NCBI GenBank assembly: GCA_963700865.1
Contig: CAVOZC010000006.1
Location: 32,087-96,086, forward strand
Reading direction: 5' to 3'
Source: CAVOGJ01 sp963700865
Lineage (GTDB): Bacteria > Planctomycetota > Planctomycetia > Pirellulales > Pirellulaceae
Length of the DNA: 64,000 nt
Position 1 is the first letter of the stretch. Each line of letters begins with the position of its first letter. The notes beneath the pieces are model-generated. The model was given only the letters and a program-made list of their open reading frames with translations. It searched no databases and had not been told where the DNA came from. Both the position numbers and the translations under genes were made by a program. Positions 28,961 to 37,880 of the stretch are shown here, piece after piece.

Positions 28961-30472
28961 TCAGTCTTCTTCGTCCAGCCGAATCTCGACGGCATCGGCG
29001 GCGCTGTGGTCGAGTTCAATCCACCGGCCATCGGCCAGCCGCATGGTCCAGACTTCGCCATCCTCTCGACGCGGCCCGATGGCCACATGGCCGCCGAGCG
29101 TCAAACGAGGACCCGTCAAACTGCCCTCAATGTTCACGATGGTCCCTCGGTGGCCTTCGCGCAAGAGAGCCACCTTGGCCGTGGTGCCGGGTACGATCTG
29201 GATCACATCCTCAGGAATGACGGTGCCGTGAGGGTCACGTAGCGGATGTCCCAGTTTGTCGTCCAGGTAATCCACCGTCTGCTGGTCATGCATGTGCTCC
29301 AGGATGTGGGCTCGATCATGCAATTCCTCTGAAGGCGTCCCCAAATGTTTCAGGTAGGTCTCCCACAAGCGATGTGCCCGCAGCAGCCGCTGGGCCTGGC
29401 GTTGTCCTTCGGAGGTGAGTGACAACTGGTCTCCATTCACGACCAGCCAATCGCAATCCTCGAGCCAGGCGATGGCTCGGCGGATCTGCTCAGGTTTGGC
29501 TTGCACAAACCGCCGCACAGTGGCTCGGGAGATCGACTGGGACTCCTTGCGAAAACATCCGAGTACATCCTCGACCAGTCGCTGGGGCACCATGGCCCGT
29601 CGCCGCAACCAATCGGCCAGAATGCCATAGCGGGGGGCAACGGTGAGCACGATGAGAAACTGGATGGTGGCGAAGAGCACGATCATGGGCCCAGGCGCAA
29701 TCCGTCCCACCCAGGTCGCTACGTAAATCCCACCTACGACACTGGTCACGCCGAAGACCGCTGCCAGCAATTGCATGCGGCCCAGCCTGTCGCAAATAAG
29801 ATAGGCAGTCGCGGAAGGAGTCACCAACAAACCCACCACCATCACGACGCCGACCAGAGGCACTGCGCTGACGACGACGAGTGATGTGCAGGCGGTCAGC
29901 AAATAGTCGAATGCGAGAACCGAGATGCCCAGCGAGGCCGCCATGACCGGGTCAAAGGACGTGATCAGCAACTGCCTGAAGAAAAGAATCACGACCGCCA
30001 GCACCGCGGCGGTCACGATGCCCATCAACCACATTTCGGAATTGGTAATGCTCAGCACCGACCCAATCACGAAATGATAGATATCGATCTGGATCTTGTC
30101 GCTGAAGTAGGACGCCAGGAGGGCTCCCACCGCGAAGACACCCGTATACATGATACCGATGGCCGAATCTTCCTTGATGCGCGAAATGCTCGACACAAAG
30201 CCGATCATGGCCACGGTAAACAGCCCCGCGAGTACGGAACCGATCAACATGGCACCCGCATGCGTATCCCCCTCGAACCAGATGCGCATGAACAGATATC
30301 CAGCCGTCACACCGGCCAGCATCGCGTGGGACAGTGCGTCCCCGAGAAACGCCATGCGCCGCAAGATCACGTAGCAGCCAACCACGGCGCACACGATGGC
30401 GACCAGTGATCCGCCCAGCAAGGCTCGCTGGACGGATTGTTGCGTCAGCGGCTCGATCAATATCTCGTACAA
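28961..30472 (-). CDS. Metal ABC transporter permease fused to DtxR-type regulator/FeoA-like domain
   Basis: The N-terminal 290 residues are an ABC-3 type Mn/Zn permease with eight or more spans (LLGGSLVAIVCAVVGCYVIL, LGDALSHAMLAGV, IGIMYTGVFAVGAL, VVGLLVTPSATAYL). It continues into a winged-helix-like region (VRRFVQAKPEQIRRAIAWLE), then the metal-binding/dimerisation domain of iron-dependent repressors (AHRLWETYLKHLG, DRAHILEHMHDQQTVDYLDD) and an SH3-like FeoA-type end. The fusion suggests the permease itself senses intracellular metal. GTG 30697 would add 75 low-complexity residues; TTG 30472 (LYEILIEPLTQ) starts at the first conserved helix and I use it. It is 18 kb from the ATPase and binding-protein genes that lack a permease. 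Confidence 0.82.
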   Translation of the reverse strand: MYEILIEPLTQQSVQRALLGGSLVAIVCAVVGCYVILRRMAFLGDALSHAMLAGVTAGYLFMRIWFEGDTHAGAMLIGSVLAGLFTVAMIGFVSSISRIKEDSAIGIMYTGVFAVGALLASYFSDKIQIDIYHFVIGSVLSITNSEMWLMGIVTAAVLAVVILFFRQLLITSFDPVMAASLGISVLAFDYLLTACTSLVVVSAVPLVGVVMVVGLLVTPSATAYLICDRLGRMQLLAAVFGVTSVVGGIYVATWVGRIAPGPMIVLFATIQFLIVLTVAPRYGILADWLRRRAMVPQRLVEDVLGCFRKESQSISRATVRRFVQAKPEQIRRAIAWLEDCDWLVVNGDQLSLTSEGQRQAQRLLRAHRLWETYLKHLGTPSEELHDRAHILEHMHDQQTVDYLDDKLGHPLRDPHGTVIPEDVIQIVPGTTAKVALLREGHRGTIVNIEGSLTGPRLTLGGHVAIGPRREDGEVWTMRLADGRWIELDHSAADAVEIRLDEED

Positions 30473-30717
30473 GGCGGTCTCTTGGTCCGGGTCGTGTCGC
30501 GCCGCGGCTCGCAAGAATGATTCCGTAGGGAATGCCGGTGCGTTCGCCGCGCCGCTGGCCAGTGATCCTATTCTAACGGACCGCAAGAGTGAAGGACGAG
30601 AGGAGGCGGTGCCGTCTTCGCTTTCGTTTGAAATCGCGTAGAATGGGGCGTCGCGGGACAAGGCCGCGCGCGGGCGACTGCCGGCGCCTTGCCCCACATT
30701 TCGCTAAAGGATTTTTC

Positions 30718-31644
30718 ATGTCTCAAGCACCCTTCGGCGATGCCCTGGCCGCCGCAGTGCGCCGCACAAAATGCCCCGTGGTGGTCGGATTGGATCCTCG
30801 CAAGGAGAGCCTGCCGGCTGGGTTACTCCCCACCTCCTGGGGGGACGAAGTCGACGCCATCGCCCAGGCCTTTCGCTCATTTTGCAATGGCGTGATCGAT
30901 GTCGTGGCCGATCTGGTTCCCGCCATAAAACTGCAGTGCGCCTTTTTCGAACAGCTTGGCCCTGCCGGCATGCGTGTGTTGTGTCACGTCGTTGATCATG
31001 CGCGTCGTCGGGGGCTGCTCGTGATTCTCGACGCCAAGCGGAACGATATTGGCACAACGGCCGAGGCGTATGCGCGAGGCTACCTGGGTGCCAATGAGAG
31101 CGCCTGGAAAGGCGACGCCTTGACGGTCAGTCCCTATCTCGGCAAGGACAGCTTGGAGCCGTTCTTCCGCGTCGCCTGCGAGCGCCATGCCGGCGTGTTC
31201 GTGCTGGTGAAGACGTCCAATCCAGGCGGCGGATTGCTGCAGGACTTGTCCGTGGGGGGCACAACCGTCTACGAGCATGTGGCTGATTTTGTCGAATCGT
31301 GGGCCAGCGAATCGTGTGGTCAAAGCGGCTACGGGTCTGTCGGTGCCGTTGTCGGCGCCACCTATCCCGACCAACTCGCCCGGTTGCGCCAACGCATGCC
31401 GCACGCGTGGTTACTCGTTCCCGGATTTGGGGCTCAAGGCGCGACAGCCGCCGACGTCGTCGGCGCATTTGACGACGACGGCTTAGGCGCGATTGTGAAC
31501 AGCTCGCGGGCGATCATCTTTGCTCACGCCCGTGACGAGTACCGACAACATTTCGGCGATGCGAATTGGGAGGCGGCCGTCGAATCGGCGACTCGGGATA
31601 TGATCGAGCAGTTGCGCTCGGCGACGACCACGTCTCGGTTGTAA
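30718..31644 (+). CDS. pyrF: Orotidine 5'-phosphate decarboxylase (type 2)
   Basis: Last step of UMP synthesis, cytosolic. CPVVVGLDPRKESLP is the type-2 N-terminal motif, and the catalytic network is in VILDAKRNDIGTTAEAYA, with TVSPYLGKDSL and VGATYPDQL further on and LVPGFGAQGA near the phosphate site. The 308-residue length and KRNDIG rather than KFHDI place it in the longer type-2 subfamily. ATG 30718 follows AAAGG. It is divergent from the metal permease gene. Confidence 0.94.
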   Translation: MSQAPFGDALAAAVRRTKCPVVVGLDPRKESLPAGLLPTSWGDEVDAIAQAFRSFCNGVIDVVADLVPAIKLQCAFFEQLGPAGMRVLCHVVDHARRRGLLVILDAKRNDIGTTAEAYARGYLGANESAWKGDALTVSPYLGKDSLEPFFRVACERHAGVFVLVKTSNPGGGLLQDLSVGGTTVYEHVADFVESWASESCGQSGYGSVGAVVGATYPDQLARLRQRMPHAWLLVPGFGAQGATAADVVGAFDDDGLGAIVNSSRAIIFAHARDEYRQHFGDANWEAAVESATRDMIEQLRSATTTSRL

Positions 31645-31863
31645 GCATGGTCGTGGGACGCTCCTATCGGGGCGATCTTTGCCCCGCCAAGATCGCTCCG
31701 CGCTCCCCGGGCCGCAAAACATCCGCGGCTGCCGAATTGCGTTTTCCAGTGACTCCTGACCGCGAAACGGTCAGCGACATTGGGTCATACCCACCGCTCA
31801 CAGAGTGACCGACCACTTCACTCATCGTCCGCCTTCAGCCAAGGCGTCAATGTCGGCTCGTAA
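31645..31863. other. Palindrome-rich intergenic stretch
   Basis: Between pyrF and ndk (convergent). It contains GCGATCTT at 31672-31679 paired with AAGATCGC at 31689-31696, and a second hairpin CTGACCG/CGGTCAG at 31756-31774 that recurs at 41783-41801. Neither is followed by a T tract, so simple intrinsic terminators are not shown. No gene seen. Confidence 0.6.
31756..31774. repeat. Dispersed hairpin repeat, copy 1
   Basis: CTGACCG at 31756-31762 and CGGTCAG at 31768-31774 around a short loop, within TCCTGACCGCGAAACGGTCAGCGAC-type context. The same 25-base context, with two differences, is at 41781-41805. Both copies lie in intergenic DNA. Confidence 0.7.
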
Positions 31864-32277
31864 TCACAGAATCTCCGTCGCCGAGAAATAGAGCTCAATT
31901 TCACGAGCCGCCGCCTCGGGACCGTCCGAGGCATGCACGAGGTTCATCTGCCGACTGCTGGAAAAGTCCCCTCGGATGGTCCCGGACGCCGCCTTCAGCC
32001 CGTTCGTGGCTCCCAGCATCTCTCTTACCACGCGGATCGCTTCCAAGCCCTGAATGATCAACGCGACCACCGGAGCCCCCGTGATAAACGCCTCAAGTCC
32101 CGGATAAAACGGTTTTGAAACGTGCTCCGCATAATGTTGGCGAGCCAACTCCGGCGTCACCTGGAGCATCTTCATCGCCACGATATTCATTCCCTTTTCT
32201 TCAAAGCGGCCGATAATCTGTCCCATCAGCCGCCGCTGAACACAGTCGGGCTTCAACAAAATCAACGAACGTTCCAT
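31864..32277 (-). CDS. ndk: Nucleoside diphosphate kinase
   Basis: Equilibrates nucleoside di- and triphosphates by a phosphohistidine ping-pong mechanism. It starts MERSLILLKPDCVQRRLMGQ, and the catalytic His lies in QMNLVHASDGPEAA; the substrate-loop residues GTIRGDFSSSRQMN are present. 137 residues, the normal length. It follows the convergent pyrF across a palindromic spacer and is upstream of nothing obvious on its strand. Confidence 0.96.
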   Translation of the reverse strand: MERSLILLKPDCVQRRLMGQIIGRFEEKGMNIVAMKMLQVTPELARQHYAEHVSKPFYPGLEAFITGAPVVALIIQGLEAIRVVREMLGATNGLKAASGTIRGDFSSSRQMNLVHASDGPEAAAREIELYFSATEIL

Positions 32278-32323
32278 GATGTTATTTCCTATTTGATCAC
32301 CCGTATTGTCAGTCGAAGAGGCT

Positions 32324-32884
32324 TCACCCCGATCCCGGAGTCAATTGAGAGGCGTTGTTCGTGTAAAACCCGAGCACGTTAAAGTCGCCATGGTTCTGAA
32401 ACCCGAACTGGCCGTCGTAGGCGAAGTTTTCGACGCCGATACTGAAGCCGAAATTATTGAAACCGCCGGACGTCAGCACGGTTGGTAGATCAACGGTGAG
32501 CGCGAAGTAGGTTGGCGATGTCTCGTCGGCAGCAGGCAGCACCACATTTTCGATCGTTTCCGAGTACCAAGGGGTGCCGGGCCCAAAGATCAGTCCACTC
32601 GGGTCCCCGTCGTTAAAGGTAAATAGAATATCCGTGGTGCCCGCGGCAACGGACGCCCCGCTACCGGCAAAGGTCGCCAACCCCAACGTAATCGAGGTGA
32701 CCCCCACGGGACTGGCCGAGCCGTCGCCGAAATATCCACTATCGCCGTACTTCGTTCCTGCCAAGGTAGAACGACTGAAGGGAGTGAAAAACCCGGTAGG
32801 TCCACCCGTATCGTAGACCACCTGCTCGGCGACAAGATCGGCCGAAACCAAGGTCAATGAAACGATCAGAAAGTTTCTCAACAT
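32324..32884 (-). CDS. Exported protein of unknown function
   Basis: A 186-residue protein with a signal peptide (MLRNFLIVSLTLVSADLVA) and a Gly/Thr/Ser/Asn-rich, probably beta-sandwich mature part (GPTGFFTPFSRSTLAG, SITLGLATFAGSG, YFALTVDLPTVLTSGG). The composition resembles planctomycete surface proteins that carry PEP-CTERM tails, but no PEP-CTERM tail is present here. The frame is open upstream to 32995 without homology; ATG 32884 begins the signal peptide. Located between ndk and the Pro-rich exported protein, same strand. Confidence 0.65.
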   Translation of the reverse strand: MLRNFLIVSLTLVSADLVAEQVVYDTGGPTGFFTPFSRSTLAGTKYGDSGYFGDGSASPVGVTSITLGLATFAGSGASVAAGTTDILFTFNDGDPSGLIFGPGTPWYSETIENVVLPAADETSPTYFALTVDLPTVLTSGGFNNFGFSIGVENFAYDGQFGFQNHGDFNVLGFYTNNASQLTPGSG

Positions 32885-33084
32885 CACTGGTGCGAACTCC
32901 TCGAGCGGAAGACCCTTAATGACATGGACGGTGGAATCATCGCACATGGCGCTTTTCAGCCGCCAATTATGATCGGGTCGCTCTGACCTTGTCAAACGAC
33001 GGGACGAGGGTGGCTGGGCCAGGGATCACTGGCCCTTGAACGGTCGGCAACCGTCTCGGAATCCGACCGCGTGTCCGAATGCGA

Positions 33085-34218
33085 CTACCACCACACCCGT
33101 GGTTGTCCATAGGGCAGAATCCGCGTGGGAGGCAGCGCTCGCGATTCGGGCGCGGCATGGGACCAGGCAGGAAGGGTCGAAGCCTGCAGCGGTACCGATG
33201 CGGCAGGAGGCGACGACGTTTCCGCCTGCGGGGGCGGATGGAATCCTTTCGGCGGCTCCACCGCCGAAGGCACTTCCCGCGCGGGTTCTGAGCCTTGCAA
33301 ATCGGCGAGCGGAATCGGCTGCAAGTCCTCGTCCCCGACGTTCCACGAAAGGTCATCGTCGGGCACGGGCTGGAAGTCGTGGGGGTCCGCTGTCGGGGAT
33401 TCGGCGACTTCCGGCGGAGGCGGCACTTCGTCGGAAAACTCGTCCGCCGACAGCCAGTCAGGAGTCTCCATCACCTCGGGCTGGTCCTCATGCTCATCCC
33501 ACTCATCCCAAGGCGCATGCGGTGCGTCGGGCACAGAAAGCGCCGGTTCTCTCGACACCACTGCGGGTTCCCGCCGCATGGGCTCGGCCGGCTCGGCCGC
33601 GAATGGTTCGGCTTCCGCCTTCTCCTCCAGGTCTGCTACGGCCTTGGGCATCGTTTCTGAGGGAAAGCGACTGTCCCGAGGGGACACCGGATCGAGGGAC
33701 AGTTGCGGCGGGGCCGACGCGCAGGGCGCAACCGGCCTGAGTGGCTGCTGCCACACGTTTTGCCCGGTGGTCGACGGAACCCCCACATCGGCGGTGGGGA
33801 AATTGGGGCCGGGAACGAACCGTGTTTCGTTCCGCGGGGGATTCGCCGGCTGGGGCAGTTCCCGGTAGGGTTGGCTGAGCGGACTCCAAATCTCGGGCAT
33901 CAACATGTCGCTGCCGTAAGAGCGGCTGGCGGGAGTCATCGTGCCGAAACGCCGCATTGCATCGGAAGTCGCCGTCGGCGCGTAGGGCGAGTCGGGATAG
34001 GCGGGTGGCAGCACCACCGGCCAGGGGCCCGGCTGGTGGACGCGCTGATAATGGGGCCGCAGATTGGGGGGCACCGGTTTGCTGTGATAACCCTGACCGA
34101 AGCCAACGGCCGATTGACGACAAAAATTCCTCAGCCCCAGGGGCTCGAAGGTGGTGCCCCATCCCTGGCTGGAAACAACCAGCGCCAGAATACAGGTGCC
34201 TAATGAAATCCGTTTCAT
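33085..34218 (-). CDS. Exported proline-rich protein
   Basis: A 377-residue protein I cannot assign. It starts with a signal peptide (MKRISLGTCILALVVSSQGWG). The mature part is very rich in Pro, Ala, Glu and Asp without globular motifs (LPPAYPDSPYAPTATSD, EEKAEAEPFAAEPAEP, DEWDEHEDQPEVMET), so it is probably disordered and may span or coat the envelope. ATG 34218 is chosen for the signal peptide; the frame runs on to 34527. The region 34219-34511 upstream holds no other gene that I can see. Confidence 0.65.
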   Translation of the reverse strand: MKRISLGTCILALVVSSQGWGTTFEPLGLRNFCRQSAVGFGQGYHSKPVPPNLRPHYQRVHQPGPWPVVLPPAYPDSPYAPTATSDAMRRFGTMTPASRSYGSDMLMPEIWSPLSQPYRELPQPANPPRNETRFVPGPNFPTADVGVPSTTGQNVWQQPLRPVAPCASAPPQLSLDPVSPRDSRFPSETMPKAVADLEEKAEAEPFAAEPAEPMRREPAVVSREPALSVPDAPHAPWDEWDEHEDQPEVMETPDWLSADEFSDEVPPPPEVAESPTADPHDFQPVPDDDLSWNVGDEDLQPIPLADLQGSEPAREVPSAVEPPKGFHPPPQAETSSPPAASVPLQASTLPAWSHAAPESRALPPTRILPYGQPRVWW

Positions 34219-34511
34219 GGCAGTTCCCAATCCATCGCTTGTTCCGCCCGTTCGCCCCACTCCAAGCCTGGTGTGTCCTCGCGCCGGGTTCCTCATCGTC
34301 ATCTGCCGCTTTCCGCGACTCTCCCCTTCATCGGACGCATTGCCCCGAGTGCGAGAGTCGCGGCGGACATTCCTATTGATCCCTTCACGCCAGCATGGAA
34401 TGCTGGCGCGGTTGGTCGCATTTCCGGGGTCTTTCCGAGCGGGCGATTGCGCGAAGACGATCCTTACGTATCGATCGTGCCAGTCGCGGAGAGTTTGACG
34501 GGCTGAGCGCG

Positions 34512-36791
34512 TCAGAACTCCTGCCACTGAAGATAACCACAGGCCAAAACCAGCATCATCACGGCAAAGGCGGCACTGCTGCGGACCGGCGCCCAGGGGT
34601 TAAGTGGCATCCGCGCGGAAGTCAGCGAGCCCCCGTCGCTCGTCTCGATCGAGTCGCGATCGGTCAGCAGATAGGCCGTCGTTTTTTTTAATTCACCCGG
34701 CTTGGGAAACACGGTGTAGATCGGCTTGATCAGCCACCGAAAGACCTTGTCCAACGTGGCCAACTTCGGCGCATACGATGCCACCGTTGTTCCATTCGCC
34801 AGTTCAACATCGCGTACGCGGTCCATCTTGTCCGCGATCAAGATGGAACCTTGCCCAGTCATTTCGGCGGTGCTCAAGTCGCCCTGATTGGTCAAACGAG
34901 AGGAAACATCCTGCTGCCGCTGAAGATCAAATAACCAGATACGTCGATTGTGAAAGACGACGGCGACGTATTGACCGTCGGCCGACATGCGAACCATGCG
35001 CGGCGGTGAATCGCCGAACGGGGTTCGTGTTTCGATCGTTTCCAGTGAATCTGCCGCCAATTGATGCACGGTGCCATCTTCGGCGGCCAAGATGACCGTC
35101 GCGCCGCCGGCAGCCAGCACCGCTTCGCGCTGCGGATCAAGCAATTCGCGGTCAGCCACCACGGCGTAGCGACCTTCATCGCCCTGCGGGACCAAACGCT
35201 GCAGTCGTCCGTCGCCATAGACAAACATCGCCCCGTCCGCCGGATTCATCGTAGCCGTCTTGGCCGAGGCGGCTTGCTCATACCCCAAGGGGCCTGCGGG
35301 TCGCAGCGAACCCCGTTTCGGACCCACATCGTACTTCATGCCAAAAATATTGATCGGCAGGCTCTTGGCGTTGTCGGTGGGGACAATTTTCGAGATTCCA
35401 TCCCGAGCCAGGACGAAAAACGCTCCCGTCGGCGAACGCATCAATGCGACGGCGCCGGCGGGCGCCGTATCGATCGTCTCACGCAGCCAGTCCCGCGCCG
35501 CATAGCCGGCGAGAATTCGTGGCCGCCCGCGCGAACGATCGATGGCGACGATCCGGGCGCCTGCCGGATCGTAGATGGGGCCTAGCAGCCGATTCTGTCG
35601 CGCGAAGGCCGGCGGCCCTCCCGACTGGTCCGACCCGAACACGTCCCGCCAGCTCTGCAGGTCCGGCGTCCAGCACTGGACGCTGCCGCTCTCCGAGACG
35701 GTTAAGATCGCATCACCCGCCGCCGTAATCTTGACGACTCGCCGCGGTTGATTCATGAGCAATTCCATGATGTCGTGAACTTGACCCACCGTAAAACATA
35801 GCAGCCAGAACAAGATCGAGGCCACGACACACATGATCGTGTTCCGCCAAATCAGTCCGGCAAAAGCCGAGACCGAATAATACACGGCGAACAGAAACAT
35901 CAGCACCGGGATGGCATACAGGAACCGCTCGTGCCAGACACCAAACCGCCAGCCAACCACCAGCCACAGTCCGATAATCAAGTAAGTCGCATTGATCAAG
36001 ACGAACGCGCAACCGCCAAAAAACTTGGCCAGATACATCAGCGGCCGACTGATCGGCTTACTGAACAGCAGATTGACCGAACCCGCATCGAACATATTCG
36101 GGATGATCGATGCGGTCACCAGAATGGCCACAAAAACACCAATCGTCGCGCCGAAAAAATTGGTCGTCCCCGCCACGACCAGTTTGACGAGTTCCGCCAA
36201 CGATTTTTCGTCGAACGGCGCCCGAGGCCCGATTTCGAAACCAAAATAATAGAACTGAGCTGACTCTTTGGGACTTTTCTCGATGTCACGTCGATAACTG
36301 GCTTCCAGGGCGAGTCGATTCAGTCGCTGACGCTGCGCGTCCGACAATTCGGCGTCTTGGTCTCGCAACGCGATGCCCTCCCGCCCCAGGCGAAGAGTCA
36401 TCAGGTCCTGTGGCGTGAAAAGTCGCGGATCCTCAATCATCGTATTCAACTCGGCGACGAGTTCTCGCCGCAGGCCAAACTCCGTCGCATCTCCTGGGTC
36501 ATCGGACGACGGGAGGTCCTGCAGTTTCGTTTGCAGTTCCGCTGACAGCCGACTCCACACGACCTTGCGCGTCGGCATCTCCTCATCCTCCGCGCCGTTC
36601 CGCAGGCTCTTGGCGAAATCCGGTATCTCACGGATGTCGCGTTCTGCCAGCCTTGTCGTGACGGGAAACGAGACGCCGATCGGCGCCAGCGCCAGCAGTA
36701 GCAGGGTGATGAGCCCCAGCAGGATCCAAAGGACTCGCGAATACAAGGCTTCGCGAAACGAATCGACAATGATGGCTAGATAGGGACGCAT
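34512..36791 (-). CDS. ABC-2 type permease with inserted beta-propeller-like domain
   Basis: Membrane component of an ABC exporter. Residues 1-35 hold TM1 (RVLWILLGLITLLLLALAPI); a 170-residue helical soluble part follows; about 205-375 has five spans (TIGVFVAILVTASIIPNM, LFSKPISRPLMYLAKFFGG, FVLINATYLIIGLWLVVG). From about 390 to 690 comes a soluble domain with repeated WD-like blades (GDAILTVSESGSVQCW, ADGQYVAVVFHNRRIWLFDL), and a last span closes the protein. ABC-2 permeases normally lack such a propeller. I choose ATG 36791 (MRPYLAIIVDSF). The ATPase gene lies 141 bases upstream on the same strand and is its likely partner. Cargo is unknown. Confidence 0.78.
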   Translation of the reverse strand: MRPYLAIIVDSFREALYSRVLWILLGLITLLLLALAPIGVSFPVTTRLAERDIREIPDFAKSLRNGAEDEEMPTRKVVWSRLSAELQTKLQDLPSSDDPGDATEFGLRRELVAELNTMIEDPRLFTPQDLMTLRLGREGIALRDQDAELSDAQRQRLNRLALEASYRRDIEKSPKESAQFYYFGFEIGPRAPFDEKSLAELVKLVVAGTTNFFGATIGVFVAILVTASIIPNMFDAGSVNLLFSKPISRPLMYLAKFFGGCAFVLINATYLIIGLWLVVGWRFGVWHERFLYAIPVLMFLFAVYYSVSAFAGLIWRNTIMCVVASILFWLLCFTVGQVHDIMELLMNQPRRVVKITAAGDAILTVSESGSVQCWTPDLQSWRDVFGSDQSGGPPAFARQNRLLGPIYDPAGARIVAIDRSRGRPRILAGYAARDWLRETIDTAPAGAVALMRSPTGAFFVLARDGISKIVPTDNAKSLPINIFGMKYDVGPKRGSLRPAGPLGYEQAASAKTATMNPADGAMFVYGDGRLQRLVPQGDEGRYAVVADRELLDPQREAVLAAGGATVILAAEDGTVHQLAADSLETIETRTPFGDSPPRMVRMSADGQYVAVVFHNRRIWLFDLQRQQDVSSRLTNQGDLSTAEMTGQGSILIADKMDRVRDVELANGTTVASYAPKLATLDKVFRWLIKPIYTVFPKPGELKKTTAYLLTDRDSIETSDGGSLTSARMPLNPWAPVRSSAAFAVMMLVLACGYLQWQEF

Positions 36792-36932
36792 TCGGAGTGG
36801 GGACCTTTCAGCAGGGACACGTATCCACATCGGCCGACCCACCGGATTGGCTGGCGCAGTCGACTGATATCTGACGTGCCGCACGGCATGATCGCCGCGC
36901 GCTCATCGACGTGGACTCGTCAGGATGCAAGA

Positions 36933-37880
36933 TCATGCGTTTGCCCCCACCAGCTTGAGAAACGCGTCTTCCAGCGAGCGACCTCGCCAAGCCAACTCCA
37001 AAATGCTGATGTGCGCGGCGCGGATTCGATCGACCAAGTCATCCGCGGCTTCCTGAGATGGCAACGACACCACCAATTTGTGAGGCTGCCCCTCCCGCCA
37101 ATCCGGCGCCGGCTGCCAGCCAGTCACGGTCGACTGAATGGCTGCAACCGAGCCCACGAGGACCAACCGCAGGTCTCCTTCGCCCGTGGGCGTGATGTCT
37201 CCGATCGTGCCCACAAAACGAAGCTGCCCTTTGTCCATAATGGCGACGCGATCGCAGATCAGCTCGACTTCCTGCAGCAGATGGCTATTTAGAAATACGG
37301 TTCGTCCCTCATCCCGTAGTTGCTGCAGAATCTTGCGAACTTGCGAGCGACCGATCGGGTCCAGGCCATCCGTCGGCTCGTCCAGGATCAGCAATTCGGG
37401 ATCGTGCAGTAGCGCTTGCGCCAACCCCAAACGCTGCAGCATCCCTTTGGAAAATCGCTTGACGGACTCGCGATCTCGACCCGCCAGCCCGACACGGCTG
37501 AGTAACTCATCGCGTTTCTTCCGGACCTCCGCCACACTCAATCCGCTGAGCTGGCCATAAAATTCCAAGGCCGAACGAGCGGATTGATGCCGCGGAATGC
37601 GTAGATGCTCCGGCAGGTAACCGACGCGTGCCCGGCCCCGTCGATCGCCCGCCGCGAATCCCAGCATCCGGGCTTTCCCGCCACTGCGACGGATGATTCC
37701 CAACAAGACCTTGATCAAGGTGGTCTTCCCAGCCCCGTTGGGGCCCAGCAGCGCGAAGATCTCGCCGCGGTTGACTTCGAACGAGACGCCGTCGACCGCG
37801 CGAATGCCACCACCAAACAGTCCACGGCGGTAAGTCTTGGCCAGCGACTGGACAGCGATCACCGGAGACGAAGCGGCCAC
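36933..37880 (-). CDS. ABC transporter ATP-binding protein
   Basis: ATPase for the ABC-2 permease downstream. Walker A LLGPNGAGKTTLIKV, signature KRFSKGMLQRLGLAQ (a variant of LSGGQ), Walker B ELLILDEPTDGLDP and H-loop FLNSHLLQEVE are all present. A 90-residue C-terminal extension follows the nucleotide domain. The GTG start shares its G with the acnA stop (TAGTG), so it is coupled to acnA upstream. 315 residues, normal length. Confidence 0.92.
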   Translation of the reverse strand: MAASSPVIAVQSLAKTYRRGLFGGGIRAVDGVSFEVNRGEIFALLGPNGAGKTTLIKVLLGIIRRSGGKARMLGFAAGDRRGRARVGYLPEHLRIPRHQSARSALEFYGQLSGLSVAEVRKKRDELLSRVGLAGRDRESVKRFSKGMLQRLGLAQALLHDPELLILDEPTDGLDPIGRSQVRKILQQLRDEGRTVFLNSHLLQEVELICDRVAIMDKGQLRFVGTIGDITPTGEGDLRLVLVGSVAAIQSTVTGWQPAPDWREGQPHKLVVSLPSQEAADDLVDRIRAAHISILELAWRGRSLEDAFLKLVGANA

